The translations under genes and the position numbers were made by a program. This document shows positions 1 through 8,261 of a DNA stretch of 64,000 nucleotides, piece after piece (position 1 is the first letter of the stretch; each line of letters begins with the position of its first letter). The notes under the pieces are model-generated. The model searched no databases and had not been told where the DNA came from. It saw only the letters and a list, made by a program, of their open reading frames with translations. This DNA is from Aestuariimicrobium sp. p3-SID1156 (lineage in GTDB: Bacteria; Actinomycetota; Actinomycetes; Propionibacteriales; Propionibacteriaceae), in assembly GCF_025144225.1 (NCBI RefSeq), contig NZ_JALXXB010000001.1:1-64000 (forward strand), in the 5' to 3' direction.

Positions 1-33
1 TCGTGCACCCCCGGGCTGCATAGGCTGGAGGCC

Positions 34-1035
34 ATGAGGACTCCCCCGCCGACCGTGGTCGCCGCCCCGATGGCGGGAGGCCCGAGCACCCCTGCCCTGG
101 TCGCTGCCGTGACCCGAGCGGGAGGGTTCGGCTTCCTGGCTGGGGGCCTCAAGACCCCTGACGCCCTCGCCGCGCAGATCGCGGAGCTCAAGGCAGAACT
201 CGGCCCCGACCAAGGGTTCGGCGTGAACCTGTTCGTCCCCAATCCCGAGCCCCCGGTCAACCTGGAGCCCTATCGCGACGAGCTTGCCGAGACTGCCGCT
301 CGCTTCGGGGTTGAGGTCGGCCAGTCGAACTGGGACGTCGACGACCACTACCCCGCCAAGGTCGAACTCCTCGCCTCCGAGGGCATCGAGGTGGTCTCCT
401 TCACCTTCGGCATGCCCGCCCGCGAGGTCATCGAACGCCTGACCACCGCCGGCTCCACGGTCTGGGCGACGGTCACCAATCCGGCCGAGGCCATTGCCTC
501 CTGGAGCCAAGGAGTCGATGGGCTTGTCGTCCAGGGCCCGGATGCCGGCGGCCACCGTGGCACCCAGCGCCCCGGCGTGAACCCCGACCAGACCCCGCTC
601 CCGCAACTGGTCGCCAGCATCGCCGAACTGGTCCCCCTCCCCCTGTTCGCCGCCGGAGGCATTCGCGGACGCGAGGACATCACCGAACTGCTGCGAGCCG
701 GCGCCCAGGGCGTCCAGATCGGCACGCTGCTGCTGCGCACCCCCGAGTCGGGCGCCCAGCAGGTGCACAAGGACGCCCTCGCCTGGGAGCGCGAGACGCT
801 GGTGACCCGGTGCTTCAGCGGACGCTGGGCGCGGGCGATCCGCAATCAGTTCACCGATGCCCACCACGCGCAAGCGCCTGGAGCCTATCCACAGGTCGCC
901 CAACTCACCGCGTCCATTCGGGCCGCGGCCCAGCACGCCCAGGACCCGGAACACCAGCAGCTGTGGGCAGGAACCGGGCATCTGCAGGCCCGTGCCGTCC
1001 CGGCCGGCGAGGTGATCGCAGATCTCTTGCCCTGA
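34..1035 (+). CDS. Nitronate monooxygenase (2-nitropropane dioxygenase family)
   Basis: A 333-residue FMN-dependent TIM-barrel enzyme that oxidises alkyl nitronates such as propionate-3-nitronate to carbonyl compounds plus nitrite. Visible family features are the N-terminal APMAGGPSTPAL flavin-binding strand followed by the AGGFGFLAGGL turn (about residues 11-39), the DAGGHRG loop with the likely catalytic His (about 170), and the C-terminal FAAGGIRG phosphate-binding strand followed by GAQGVQIGTLLL (about 206-236). Length is normal for the family. The ATG has GGAGG a few bases upstream, and TAGGCT at 21-26 could act as a -10. The phosphofructokinase gene begins about 5 bases after the stop, so the two may be co-transcribed. 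Physiological substrate unknown. Confidence 0.9.
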   Translation: MRTPPPTVVAAPMAGGPSTPALVAAVTRAGGFGFLAGGLKTPDALAAQIAELKAELGPDQGFGVNLFVPNPEPPVNLEPYRDELAETAARFGVEVGQSNWDVDDHYPAKVELLASEGIEVVSFTFGMPAREVIERLTTAGSTVWATVTNPAEAIASWSQGVDGLVVQGPDAGGHRGTQRPGVNPDQTPLPQLVASIAELVPLPLFAAGGIRGREDITELLRAGAQGVQIGTLLLRTPESGAQQVHKDALAWERETLVTRCFSGRWARAIRNQFTDAHHAQAPGAYPQVAQLTASIRAAAQHAQDPEHQQLWAGTGHLQARAVPAGEVIADLLP

Positions 1036-1039
1036 CGGC

Positions 1040-3286
1040 GTGGCGCAGCACCGGATTTGGTTGGATGGAGGGGTGGCCATCGAGACTCCAGTCCGGCCCA
1101 AATTGGGCATCCTCACCAGCGGGGGCGACGCGCAGGGCATGAACGCCGCCGTGCGGGCCGTGGTCCGCTCCGCTCTGACCGCCGGCGCCGATGTCTTCGC
1201 GATCTATGAGGGCTACCAGGGCATGATCGAGGGCGGCGACGGCATCCGCCAGTTCGGCTGGGACGACGTCGGCAGCATCCTCCACCGGGGCGGGACCGTG
1301 ATCGGCACCTTCCGCTCGATGGACTTCCGCGAACGCTGGGGACGCCGCCAGGCCGCGAAGAACCTGGTCGAGCGCGGCATCGACCGTCTCGTGGTGATCG
1401 GGGGCGACGGTTCCCTCTCCGGACTGGACGCCTTCCGGCAGGAGTGGAGTGAGCTGCTCCAGGAACTGGTCGAGGCCGGCCAGATCGACGCCGAACTGGC
1501 CTCCCGCTACCCAGCCCTCATGATCGCCGGGCTGGTCGGCTCGATCGACAACGACCTGGTCGGCACCGACATGACCATCGGCGCCGACTCCGCCCTGCAC
1601 CGCATCATCGAGGCCACCGACGCGCTGAGCAGCACCGCAGCCAGCCACCAGCGCCGCTTCGTCGTCGAGGTGATGGGACGCCATTGCGGCTACCTGGCCC
1701 TGATGGCCTCCATCGCGGGCGGCTGTGACTACGTGTTCATCCCCGAGAACCCGCCGCCGCCGAACTGGCGCGAGTCCATGTGCGAGGGTCTGGTCCGCGC
1801 CCGCGAGGCCGGGCGTCGCGACTCCATCATCGTGGTCGCCGAGGGTGCCCAGGACCTGGAGGGCAACCGCATCACCTCCCAGGAGATCGCCGACACCATC
1901 AAGGATCGGCTCAACGAGGACGCCCGCGTCACCATCCTGGGCCACGTCCAGCGCGGCGGCGCGCCCAGCGCCTATGACCGCTGGGCCAGCACCTGGCTGG
2001 GCTACGAGGCGGTCCAGGAGGTGCTGGGGGCAGGCCCCGAGACCGAGCCGAAGGTGATGGGTGTCCGCGGCAACCGGACCGCCGCCATCAGCCTGCGCGA
2101 GTCCGTGGCCCAGACCCGTGAGGTCCCCAAACTCATCGCCGCGCAGGACTATGCCGGCGCCATGGAACTGCGAGGCAGCAGCTTCGTGAACTCAGTGCGC
2201 ATCCACAAGGAACTCTCCACGACGTTGCGCACTGAACCCATGCCAGGGTCCAAGAGGATCGCGATCCTGCACGCCGGCGGCTTGGCCCCGGGCATGAACA
2301 CGGCCACCCGGGCGGCCGTCCGACTGGGCATCCAACGCGGGTTCACGATGCTCGGGGTCGAGAACGGCTTCGACGGGCTTCGCGAGGGGCTGGTGCGTGA
2401 GCTGACCTGGCGGGAAGTGGACGGCCTGGTCGGCGAGGGTGGGGCGGTGCTCGGCACCCGCCGCACGGTTCCCGAAGTGGAGGACCTCTACGCGATCAAC
2501 CGTTCCCTGGAGGAGCACCAGGTGGACGCCCTGATGGTGATCGGCGGCTTCAACGCCTACGAGGGGGCTTGGCGAATCCACAATGAACGCGGACGCTACC
2601 CAGCGTTCACGCTGCCCATCCTGTGCATCCCCGCCTCGATCGACAACAACCTTCCCGGCTCGGAACTGGCCATCGGCCCCGACACGGCCCTGAACGTCAT
2701 CACCGACGCCCTCGACAAGGTCAAGATGTCCGGCTCGGCAGCCCAGCGCTGCTTCGTAGTCGAGACGATGGGACGATACTGCGGCTACCTCGCGCTGATG
2801 AGCGGCCTGGCCGGCGGGGCCGAACGGGTCTACCTGAACGAGGAGGGCATCACCCTCGACCAGCTCAATGAGGACGTGCACTGGCTGAACGAGGAGTTCT
2901 CCACCGGGCGCAAGCTCTTCCTGGCGATCCGCAATGAGAACGCCAATGTGCACTTCACCACCGACTTCATCGCCCGGCTGTTGGAGGAGGCCGGCGGTCA
3001 CAAGTACGACGTGCGCCAGTCCATCCTCGGCCACATCCAGCAGGGCGGCTCCCCCTCCCCCTTCGACCGCCTCCATGCCACCCGCCTGGTCTCCAGGGGC
3101 CTCGACATCCTGGCCGAGGAACTGGCGAGTGACGAGCCGGAGTCCTGGTACATCGGGCTGGTGGCGTCCCGGATCGAGAAGGCACCGCTGCAACACATGC
3201 ACGACTTCATCGACGAGAAGCACCGGCGCCCGCGAAAGCAGTGGTGGCTGGAGCTGCGAAAGGTGCAGCGGGCAGTCGCGGGATGA
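1040..3286 (+). CDS. pfkA: Two-domain 6-phosphofructokinase of eukaryotic type
   Basis: Glycolytic kinase converting fructose-6-phosphate to fructose-1,6-bisphosphate. It is a tandem fusion of two PFK domains (748 codons against about 320 for ordinary bacterial PfkA). The N-half keeps the active site: GGDGS (Gly, as in ATP-dependent enzymes, not the Asp of PPi-dependent ones), GSIDNDLVGTDMTIG, and VMGRHCGYLALMAS. The C-half has GGFNA in place of GGDGS and SIDNN in place of SIDND, so it has probably become regulatory, as in animal and fungal PFKs. Whole motifs (GHVQRGGAPSA, GHIQQGGSPSPFDR, LRGSSF) match the animal enzyme from memory. The start is uncertain: GTG 1040, or in-frame GTG 1073 (GGAGG lies directly against it). 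Follows the upstream gene closely. Confidence 0.93.
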   Translation: MAQHRIWLDGGVAIETPVRPKLGILTSGGDAQGMNAAVRAVVRSALTAGADVFAIYEGYQGMIEGGDGIRQFGWDDVGSILHRGGTVIGTFRSMDFRERWGRRQAAKNLVERGIDRLVVIGGDGSLSGLDAFRQEWSELLQELVEAGQIDAELASRYPALMIAGLVGSIDNDLVGTDMTIGADSALHRIIEATDALSSTAASHQRRFVVEVMGRHCGYLALMASIAGGCDYVFIPENPPPPNWRESMCEGLVRAREAGRRDSIIVVAEGAQDLEGNRITSQEIADTIKDRLNEDARVTILGHVQRGGAPSAYDRWASTWLGYEAVQEVLGAGPETEPKVMGVRGNRTAAISLRESVAQTREVPKLIAAQDYAGAMELRGSSFVNSVRIHKELSTTLRTEPMPGSKRIAILHAGGLAPGMNTATRAAVRLGIQRGFTMLGVENGFDGLREGLVRELTWREVDGLVGEGGAVLGTRRTVPEVEDLYAINRSLEEHQVDALMVIGGFNAYEGAWRIHNERGRYPAFTLPILCIPASIDNNLPGSELAIGPDTALNVITDALDKVKMSGSAAQRCFVVETMGRYCGYLALMSGLAGGAERVYLNEEGITLDQLNEDVHWLNEEFSTGRKLFLAIRNENANVHFTTDFIARLLEEAGGHKYDVRQSILGHIQQGGSPSPFDRLHATRLVSRGLDILAEELASDEPESWYIGLVASRIEKAPLQHMHDFIDEKHRRPRKQWWLELRKVQRAVAG

Positions 3287-3374
3287 CCCCCTCTCGCGTG
3301 GATTTGCTTTGCACACACGGGTGTTGCGAACGAACCGTGCCACCTGGCCTGCTTCGCGACTCGTCGTGAACGAC

Positions 3375-3411
3375 GATGTTGCCAGCCCGCATCAAGCGGA
3401 CTGGCAACATC
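3375..3411. terminator. Convergent hairpin between pfkA and the secreted propeller gene
   Basis: Perfect 11-bp arms GATGTTGCCAG (3375-3385) and CTGGCAACATC (3401-3411), extended inward by CCGC/GCGG across one mismatch, leave a 5-nt loop. It sits between two convergent stop codons and probably serves both strands. There is no long T run. Confidence 0.7.
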
Positions 3412-3420
3412 ATTGGCCGA

Positions 3421-5805
3421 TCAGTTTCCTGAGTTCGGCAGGCCGGGACGGGGCTTGCCGTTACCCGGGGACTCGCCCGGAAGCGACGGGGTAGGCGTTG
3501 GTGTGGGCCCTCCTGTACCCGGCGATTCACTCGGAACCGACGGGGTAGGCGTTGGTGTGGGCCCTCCTGTACCCGGCGATTCACTCGGAACCGACGGGGT
3601 AGGCGCCGGTGTGGACCCTCCGGTACCCGGCGATTCACTCGGAACCGACGGGGTAGGCGCCGGTGTGGACCCTCCGGTACCCGGGGATTCACTCGGAAGC
3701 GACGGGGTAGGCGTCGGTGTGGGCTCCCCTCCACCAGCGGGGACGGGTGGGATCCAGCGGTAGAGGAAAGTGCCGGAGGCCATGGCGATGCTGCCGTCGT
3801 TCAAGACGTCGAACGTGCGATAGGGGAACTTGCCGAAGGACTCGTATTCTCCGGTGGCGGGATCGACGCGGTAGAGGTTGCCGCCCACCTTCACATAGAG
3901 AAGGCCGGTGGTTCCATCCAGCTTGATTTCGGCGACGGGCGCGGGCCACGTCGGGCGGCCCATAGCGGGATCCTCGGTGAGACGGAGCTGCTCGAGGACG
4001 GACCCATCCTTGGTGGAGAGTTTGTAGAGGCTGCCTCCACCCACAACCCACAGGTTGCCGTCGGCCGTCAGAGTCGTGCCCAAGAAGGCCGGATGGCCGT
4101 CGCCGGGCGAGACTTCCCACAGCACCTTGTCCGCGTCGAGGTCGTAGGCCAGCACGGTGCCCTCGCTCTGCGGCGGTGTGGGGCTGCCTGTGCCTCCGTA
4201 GATCCAGGTTGCTGCGTAGACAACGGAGCCGACGCCATCGAGAGAAGTCACTGCACGGTTTTCCGAGATGGGCTCGATCACCCGCGGCTCGGTGCCTTCT
4301 CCGCCTGATACCACCAGGGCGCCACCGAAGTTCGTGAGCTTGGGACCGGTAGCGCCGATGATCCTGTTGCCAACCCGAGCCAAGTCAAAGATGCGGTCCT
4401 GTTCGGTGCCGGCGTACTCCTTGAAGTCCCATAGCCGCGCCGGGTTCAGATCCGGCTGGCTCGTGGCCAGTGGGTGCAGAGGCTTTTTTGGATCGTAGGA
4501 GTAGCCGCGGGCATCAGGGTAGGTCCCAATGTAGAGGCGATCGCCGTCGTCGAGGAGCACCTCGGACTGAGCGAAGCGCCGAAAGGCGGTCTGGCCGTTG
4601 TCCTTGTTGACGTGGGCGAAGCCGGCAAGATAGCCGCCAGCCCAAATGTGACCGTCGCTGGACCCTTCGACGGAGAGGACGTTCTGCGTGCCACCGGGGA
4701 CACCGATGAGGCTTGCTGTGGATTTCCCTGTCTGCGGATTGTAACGAAACACCTCACCGCGCCAGAACAGGCCGACGAGGGTCTGGCCGGGCCATGCCGG
4801 GTCATCCAGGTCCGCCCAGCCGACCCCGCGGTAGTTGTAGACACGGCCCTCATAGCGAAGCCCCGTGCCACTGATTTCTCCGGTATGGGGGTTCCAAGCG
4901 GTCAGCTCGTTTTTGCGTACGACGTAGATCTCGCCGTCTTTGCCCGGCTTCGGCAGTTCAAGGCCGGCCACCATGTCGATGCTGTGCTCGCCCCAAGCTC
5001 CGGCTTCGACGTCGTACATGAACAGGGGGGCATACTTGATGTCGGTGCCGATGCGCACGAACAGGTCATCGCCAGAGAAGTTGATGTCGAAGACCGACAT
5101 CAGAGGATTGGCGTCGTCAATGGACTCGGGCAACTCCAGCTGCGTTTTCTCCCCGGTCTCGGCATCGATCTTCCAGAGCAGGGCGGGCGCCATCGTTCCG
5201 TAGTAGATCTTGCCGTCGCGGGCGGCCAGCGTCCGGCCCTGTTCGCTGGCATCGGTGATCTGTCCGTAGTGGCGGAACTTGTCGGTCGCCGGATCGAAGG
5301 AATACAGCTCAGCGCCCGGGAAGGTGCTGCCGTAGATTTTGCCGTCGTCGCCAACGGTGATGTCCCAGGCAAAGGTCTGCCCCTTGCCCACCGAGCCCAG
5401 ATCTTCCAACTTGTCGCTGCCGGCTCGCAGGCGGTAGAGGTGCCCGTTGGTGTTGGTCGAGGTGTACACGTCTCCGTCGTCCGTCACCACGACGGAGTAC
5501 GAGCTGGAAGCACCGGGGATGTCGATGGCATTGGTCACCTCATTGGAGCGCAGGTCGACGATCACCAGCTGGGCCGGATCGCCGCTGACAGCGGTGTACA
5601 ACTTGGGTAGGCCGTCTGCTCCGGTGTGGACAGCACCACCAACCGCGTTGACATCCATCAACGGCTCGCCGAGGCTGGTGGCCTCTTTCGGGATGTCGGG
5701 GGTCTCCTCGGCCTTCGCGGCGATGCCGCCGAGCCCCAATAGAGCACCGATGAGCATTCCGGCGGTCAGCCCTCTGGACCATCGTAGAGATCTGGTGGCG
5801 GTCAT
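3421..5805 (-). CDS. Secreted beta-propeller protein with Pro/Thr-rich repeat tail
   Basis: A 794-residue exported protein of unknown function. Residues 1-32 are a clear Sec signal peptide (basic start, hydrophobic GMLIGALLGLGGIAA, cleavage near AKAEE). The body (about 40-690) is a chain of blade-like repeats with recurring patterns such as DGKIYYGT, DGKIYGSTFPGAEL, GDVYTSTNTNGHLYRL and SLYKLSTKDGS, typical of PQQ/YVTN/ligand-binding propellers. The last 100 residues are five 18-residue units (consensus PSVPSESPGTGGPTPTPT) that would form an extended wall-spanning stalk. The protein ends GLPNSGN: LPNSG resembles a sortase motif, but no membrane anchor follows. GTGAGGA lies upstream of the ATG. 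Monocistronic, convergent with pfkA. Confidence 0.8.
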   Translation of the reverse strand: MTATRSLRWSRGLTAGMLIGALLGLGGIAAKAEETPDIPKEATSLGEPLMDVNAVGGAVHTGADGLPKLYTAVSGDPAQLVIVDLRSNEVTNAIDIPGASSSYSVVVTDDGDVYTSTNTNGHLYRLRAGSDKLEDLGSVGKGQTFAWDITVGDDGKIYGSTFPGAELYSFDPATDKFRHYGQITDASEQGRTLAARDGKIYYGTMAPALLWKIDAETGEKTQLELPESIDDANPLMSVFDINFSGDDLFVRIGTDIKYAPLFMYDVEAGAWGEHSIDMVAGLELPKPGKDGEIYVVRKNELTAWNPHTGEISGTGLRYEGRVYNYRGVGWADLDDPAWPGQTLVGLFWRGEVFRYNPQTGKSTASLIGVPGGTQNVLSVEGSSDGHIWAGGYLAGFAHVNKDNGQTAFRRFAQSEVLLDDGDRLYIGTYPDARGYSYDPKKPLHPLATSQPDLNPARLWDFKEYAGTEQDRIFDLARVGNRIIGATGPKLTNFGGALVVSGGEGTEPRVIEPISENRAVTSLDGVGSVVYAATWIYGGTGSPTPPQSEGTVLAYDLDADKVLWEVSPGDGHPAFLGTTLTADGNLWVVGGGSLYKLSTKDGSVLEQLRLTEDPAMGRPTWPAPVAEIKLDGTTGLLYVKVGGNLYRVDPATGEYESFGKFPYRTFDVLNDGSIAMASGTFLYRWIPPVPAGGGEPTPTPTPSLPSESPGTGGSTPAPTPSVPSESPGTGGSTPAPTPSVPSESPGTGGPTPTPTPSVPSESPGTGGPTPTPTPSLPGESPGNGKPRPGLPNSGN
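3467..3736 (-). repeat. Five tandem 54-bp units encoding the PSVPSESPGTGG-type tail
   Basis: In-frame tandem repeat with unit starts at about 3467, 3521, 3575, 3629 and 3683, each 54 bp (18 codons). The middle units are nearly identical at DNA level, which implies recent expansion; the outer ones have drifted. Copy number is likely to vary between strains. Confidence 0.9.
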
Positions 5806-5853
5806 AGTGTCCTCACTCTCCTGCCGGCACGTCCTTGTGAGCCGGAGTTGTCG

Positions 5854-5889
5854 GTTGCTGGCAACTTAACACGATTCTGGGAGCGCTGA
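5854..5889 (-). promoter_or_regulatory. Candidate promoter and palindrome for the propeller gene
   Basis: On the minus strand TTTCAG is followed after 17 bases by TAAGTT (plus-strand 5863-5868), giving a -35/-10 pair with a leader of about 50 nt. A perfect palindrome GTTGC-TG-GCAAC (5854-5865) overlaps the -10 and could be an operator. Confidence 0.4.
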
Positions 5890-5972
5890 AAGGGTTTTCT
5901 CTAGGGTTGATACCCCCAGACGGCGCAACGGCGCCTGCCAGTACGATCGCTTACTACCCAGGACCTCGAGTG

Positions 5973-6120
5973 GCCCGACATCGACAAGAACGGCGCGACC
6001 GACCTGCTCATCCGTGACACCACGGGCTCGCCACCGCTGGCCGACACGCACCGGCGGTGCCTGCATGAGCCCACGCCCCTGCCGTTCGGCGGCCCGCGAG
6101 GCGCAGAGCGCCCGTACTCG
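5973..6120 (+). repeat. Chimeric partial duplication of two downstream loci
   Basis: The gene-free stretch 5806-6275 contains copied DNA. Positions 5973-6021 are identical to 6965-7013 (inside the FG-GAP gene). Positions 6020-6120 match 8213-8313 (end of the membrane-protein gene plus the first 56 bases of the TetR gene) with one mismatch (6081 G versus 8274 A). The two pieces meet with a 2-bp CC overlap, as if a copy of the 7.0-8.3 kb block had lost its middle. The first 19 TetR codons, including ATG at 6065, are present before the frame diverges, so this is a non-functional remnant. I see no gene in the rest of 5806-6275. Confidence 0.9.
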
Positions 6121-6275
6121 ACGGGACGCCGCACACCGGTGGGGCGACGGCATGGGATGGCAGGGGTCAGCGCCGAGCGCGCACAAGATCCTTCATCGGG
6201 GAGGCAACCTTCCGTGCCCGGCCGGCGTCTTGATGATCAGGACGGCAATTCACGCTCAACCAGGAAGGCACTTCG

Positions 6276-7559
6276 ATGAACACCACCCACCGACGAGTGG
6301 CGCGCCGCATCGCCACCCTGTCCATCGCAGCCGGCATGGCCGCCGCTGGCGCCCTCACCTCGACTCCCGCCCAGGCACTGCCCCCGCAGCCCGGATCGGT
6401 TCCCCACATCAACTTCGGCGACACTCGCGATGTCGGCCTGGTCCGACTGCACGTTGACTACCCCACCCAGGTGGGCGACGCCTCGATCTACGAGACCAAG
6501 GTGAAGATCTGCAATCTCGGCACCGAGAAGCGCTGGGTCGGCCCGGACACCTTCAGCTACACCGTCGCCAACTACGACACCCGGTTCTACAACCCGCACG
6601 GCGGCTACATCTACAAGGGCCTGGCCAACCGGTGGCTGGCCCCTGGGACCTGCGCCACCGGCTCCCTGGTGAATACGGGCAAGGAGCCAGCCCAGCTCGC
6701 CTTCTACGACAACTGGACCAACAAGCGCGTCGACATCCTGCCAGCCACCGAATGGGAGGCCATCTTCAAGGTGGGCTACGCGAAGTCGGACGGCGCCTCC
6801 GGCTACCACGGTGACGTCACCGGCGACAAGCGCGCTGACATCATCGGCCTGAAGAGCAACTCCCTGATCACCTATCAGACCAACACCGGTCCGATGCTGG
6901 TCACCCAAGGCGTCCTGAAGCACAACCTGCCCTACCCCACCACGATGAACTTCGTCGCGAAGCTGCCCGACATCGACAAGAACGGCGCGACCGACCTGCT
7001 CATCCGTGACACCCATGGCACCATGTTCCTGCAGAAGATGATGGGCAGGGGCCGCGCAGGCGACTCGCGCATCGTCGGCCAGGGCTTCCAGGGCAACAGC
7101 CTGATGCTGGTCGTTGATGACGTCACCGGCGACGGATGGCCCGAACTGTTCGGACGCAACTCCAGGAACCAGCTGGTGCGCTACACCCTGTCCCCCACCG
7201 GCATCCGCAACACCACGGTGGTGGGCTGGAACTGGCAGGGCGTCAACCGCATCCTCTCGGTCGGCGACTTCTCCGGTGACGGCATCCCCGACCTGCTCGC
7301 CACCACGACCGACGGCCGCCTGATGCGCTACACCCTCAATCGCAGCGGCGCCATCACCAGCACCCGCCAAGTGGGCCACGGCTGGAACCAGATGAAGCTG
7401 GCCTTCAGCCCTGGCGACATGAACCAGGACGGACGCCGCGACATGGTCGGCATCGGCAATGACGCCAAGCTCTACTTCTACGCCAACCTTGGTGCCAGCC
7501 GCTGGGGCACGAAGAAGCAGATCGGCCACGGCTGGACTGGCTTCGAGACCATCGCCTGA
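6276..7559 (+). CDS. Secreted FG-GAP/VCBS repeat protein
   Basis: A 427-residue exported protein. Residues 1-34 are a signal peptide with likely cleavage after TPAQA. Residues about 45-165 form a domain I do not recognise (NFGDTRDVGLVRLHVDYP, then a CNLGTE and CATGSL cysteine pair that may form a disulphide). From about 175 come five FG-GAP-like repeats with calcium-loop signatures DVTGDKRAD, DIDKNGATD, DVTGDGWPE, DFSGDGIPD and DMNQDGRRD, predicting a Ca-stabilised propeller. GGAAGG lies upstream of the ATG. A strong terminator follows. The role (adhesion, or binding of wall polysaccharide) is inference only. Part of the gene is copied at 5973-6021. Confidence 0.82.
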   Translation: MNTTHRRVARRIATLSIAAGMAAAGALTSTPAQALPPQPGSVPHINFGDTRDVGLVRLHVDYPTQVGDASIYETKVKICNLGTEKRWVGPDTFSYTVANYDTRFYNPHGGYIYKGLANRWLAPGTCATGSLVNTGKEPAQLAFYDNWTNKRVDILPATEWEAIFKVGYAKSDGASGYHGDVTGDKRADIIGLKSNSLITYQTNTGPMLVTQGVLKHNLPYPTTMNFVAKLPDIDKNGATDLLIRDTHGTMFLQKMMGRGRAGDSRIVGQGFQGNSLMLVVDDVTGDGWPELFGRNSRNQLVRYTLSPTGIRNTTVVGWNWQGVNRILSVGDFSGDGIPDLLATTTDGRLMRYTLNRSGAITSTRQVGHGWNQMKLAFSPGDMNQDGRRDMVGIGNDAKLYFYANLGASRWGTKKQIGHGWTGFETIA

Positions 7560-7595
7560 TCACCGGCCAGGTACTGCCACCCGTTCCACCCCGCA

Positions 7596-7627
7596 GGGCC
7601 CGAGGCGTTCACCCGCGCCTCGGGCCC
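7596..7627 (+). terminator. Terminator after the FG-GAP gene
   Basis: Perfect 12-bp stem GGGCCCGAGGCG (7596-7607) / CGCCTCGGGCCC (7616-7627) with an 8-nt loop, starting 37 bases after the stop codon and followed by CTT. Confidence 0.85.
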
Positions 7628-7652
7628 CTTGGGTTGGCGCCGCACTTTTCAC

Positions 7653-7679
7653 TTGACTGGAATCAAGTCAATTTACTAG
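7653..7679 (+). promoter_or_regulatory. Promoter with palindromic operator for the membrane protein/TetR pair
   Basis: TTGACT (7653-7658, near-consensus -35) is the left arm of an inverted repeat whose right arm is AGTCAA (7666-7671). TACTAG (7674-7679) can serve as -10 with a short 15-nt spacer. A palindrome over the core promoter of an operon that ends in a TetR gene suggests autorepression. Confidence 0.55.
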
Positions 7680-7688
7680 TGTCGAGGC

Positions 7689-8261
7689 ATGGCGAAATCC
7701 ACCTTCCGACCTGCGGGTGCCCTCATCGGGTCCACCATCGCGATTCCGTTCGGCCTCGTCTTCGTACTGGTGAACGGCTCCCGACTGCCCGGCTGGGGGC
7801 GAGCCGCCTCGATGACCCTGGCCGTCGTCGGAATCCTCGCCGCCGTCGGTCTGGTGGTCGCCCGTCGTGGTCCGCTCCTCCACGCAACCGACGCCGAAGT
7901 GCACCCCCATGCCTTCGATCGCCGCTACTGGCTGATCGTCCTCGGGGAGGCCATCCTGCTGTTCGGCGGCCTCCAGGTGCTGCGCCACCTGGGCCACGCC
8001 GACGGTGGCGTTGCCTGGGTTGCCACCATCGTGGGCCTTCACTTCCTGCCCCTGGCGCGCCTCTGGAAGGAACCGGTCCACCTCTGGATCGGCCTGGCGC
8101 TCATGGTGCTCGGTCTGACCGGGCTGGTGCTGCTGGCCTCAGGCAGCGAGCCGTGGGTCATTTCGGCCATCGCGGGCGTGGGTTCCGGGGTCGTGCTCTT
8201 CCTGTCGGTGATCCACGGGCTCGCCACCGCTGGCCGACACGCACCGGCGGTGCCTGCATGA
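7689..8261 (+). CDS. Six-helix integral membrane protein, function unknown
   Basis: 190 residues, nearly all hydrophobic, with about six predicted membrane helices (starting near ALIGSTIAIPFG, SMTLAVVGILA, YWLIVLGEAILL, GVAWVATIVGLHF, LWIGLALMVLG and VISAIAGVGSG). I do not recognise the family and see no transporter signature. Its stop overlaps the ATG of the TetR gene (ATGA), so the two are translationally coupled. It is probably the target of that regulator through the palindrome in its promoter, which would fit an efflux or small-molecule tolerance role. That role is inferred from context only. Confidence 0.7.
   Translation: MAKSTFRPAGALIGSTIAIPFGLVFVLVNGSRLPGWGRAASMTLAVVGILAAVGLVVARRGPLLHATDAEVHPHAFDRRYWLIVLGEAILLFGGLQVLRHLGHADGGVAWVATIVGLHFLPLARLWKEPVHLWIGLALMVLGLTGLVLLASGSEPWVISAIAGVGSGVVLFLSVIHGLATAGRHAPAVPA

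Noticed and set aside
3467..3736. Regular direct repeats resembling a CRISPR array
   Set aside because: Units are directly adjacent (54 bp, no unique spacers), in frame, and encode a Pro/Thr-rich tail.
5866..6186. 106-codon minus-strand frame in the gene-free stretch
   Set aside because: It consists of the reverse of copied TetR and FG-GAP DNA and has no protein features.
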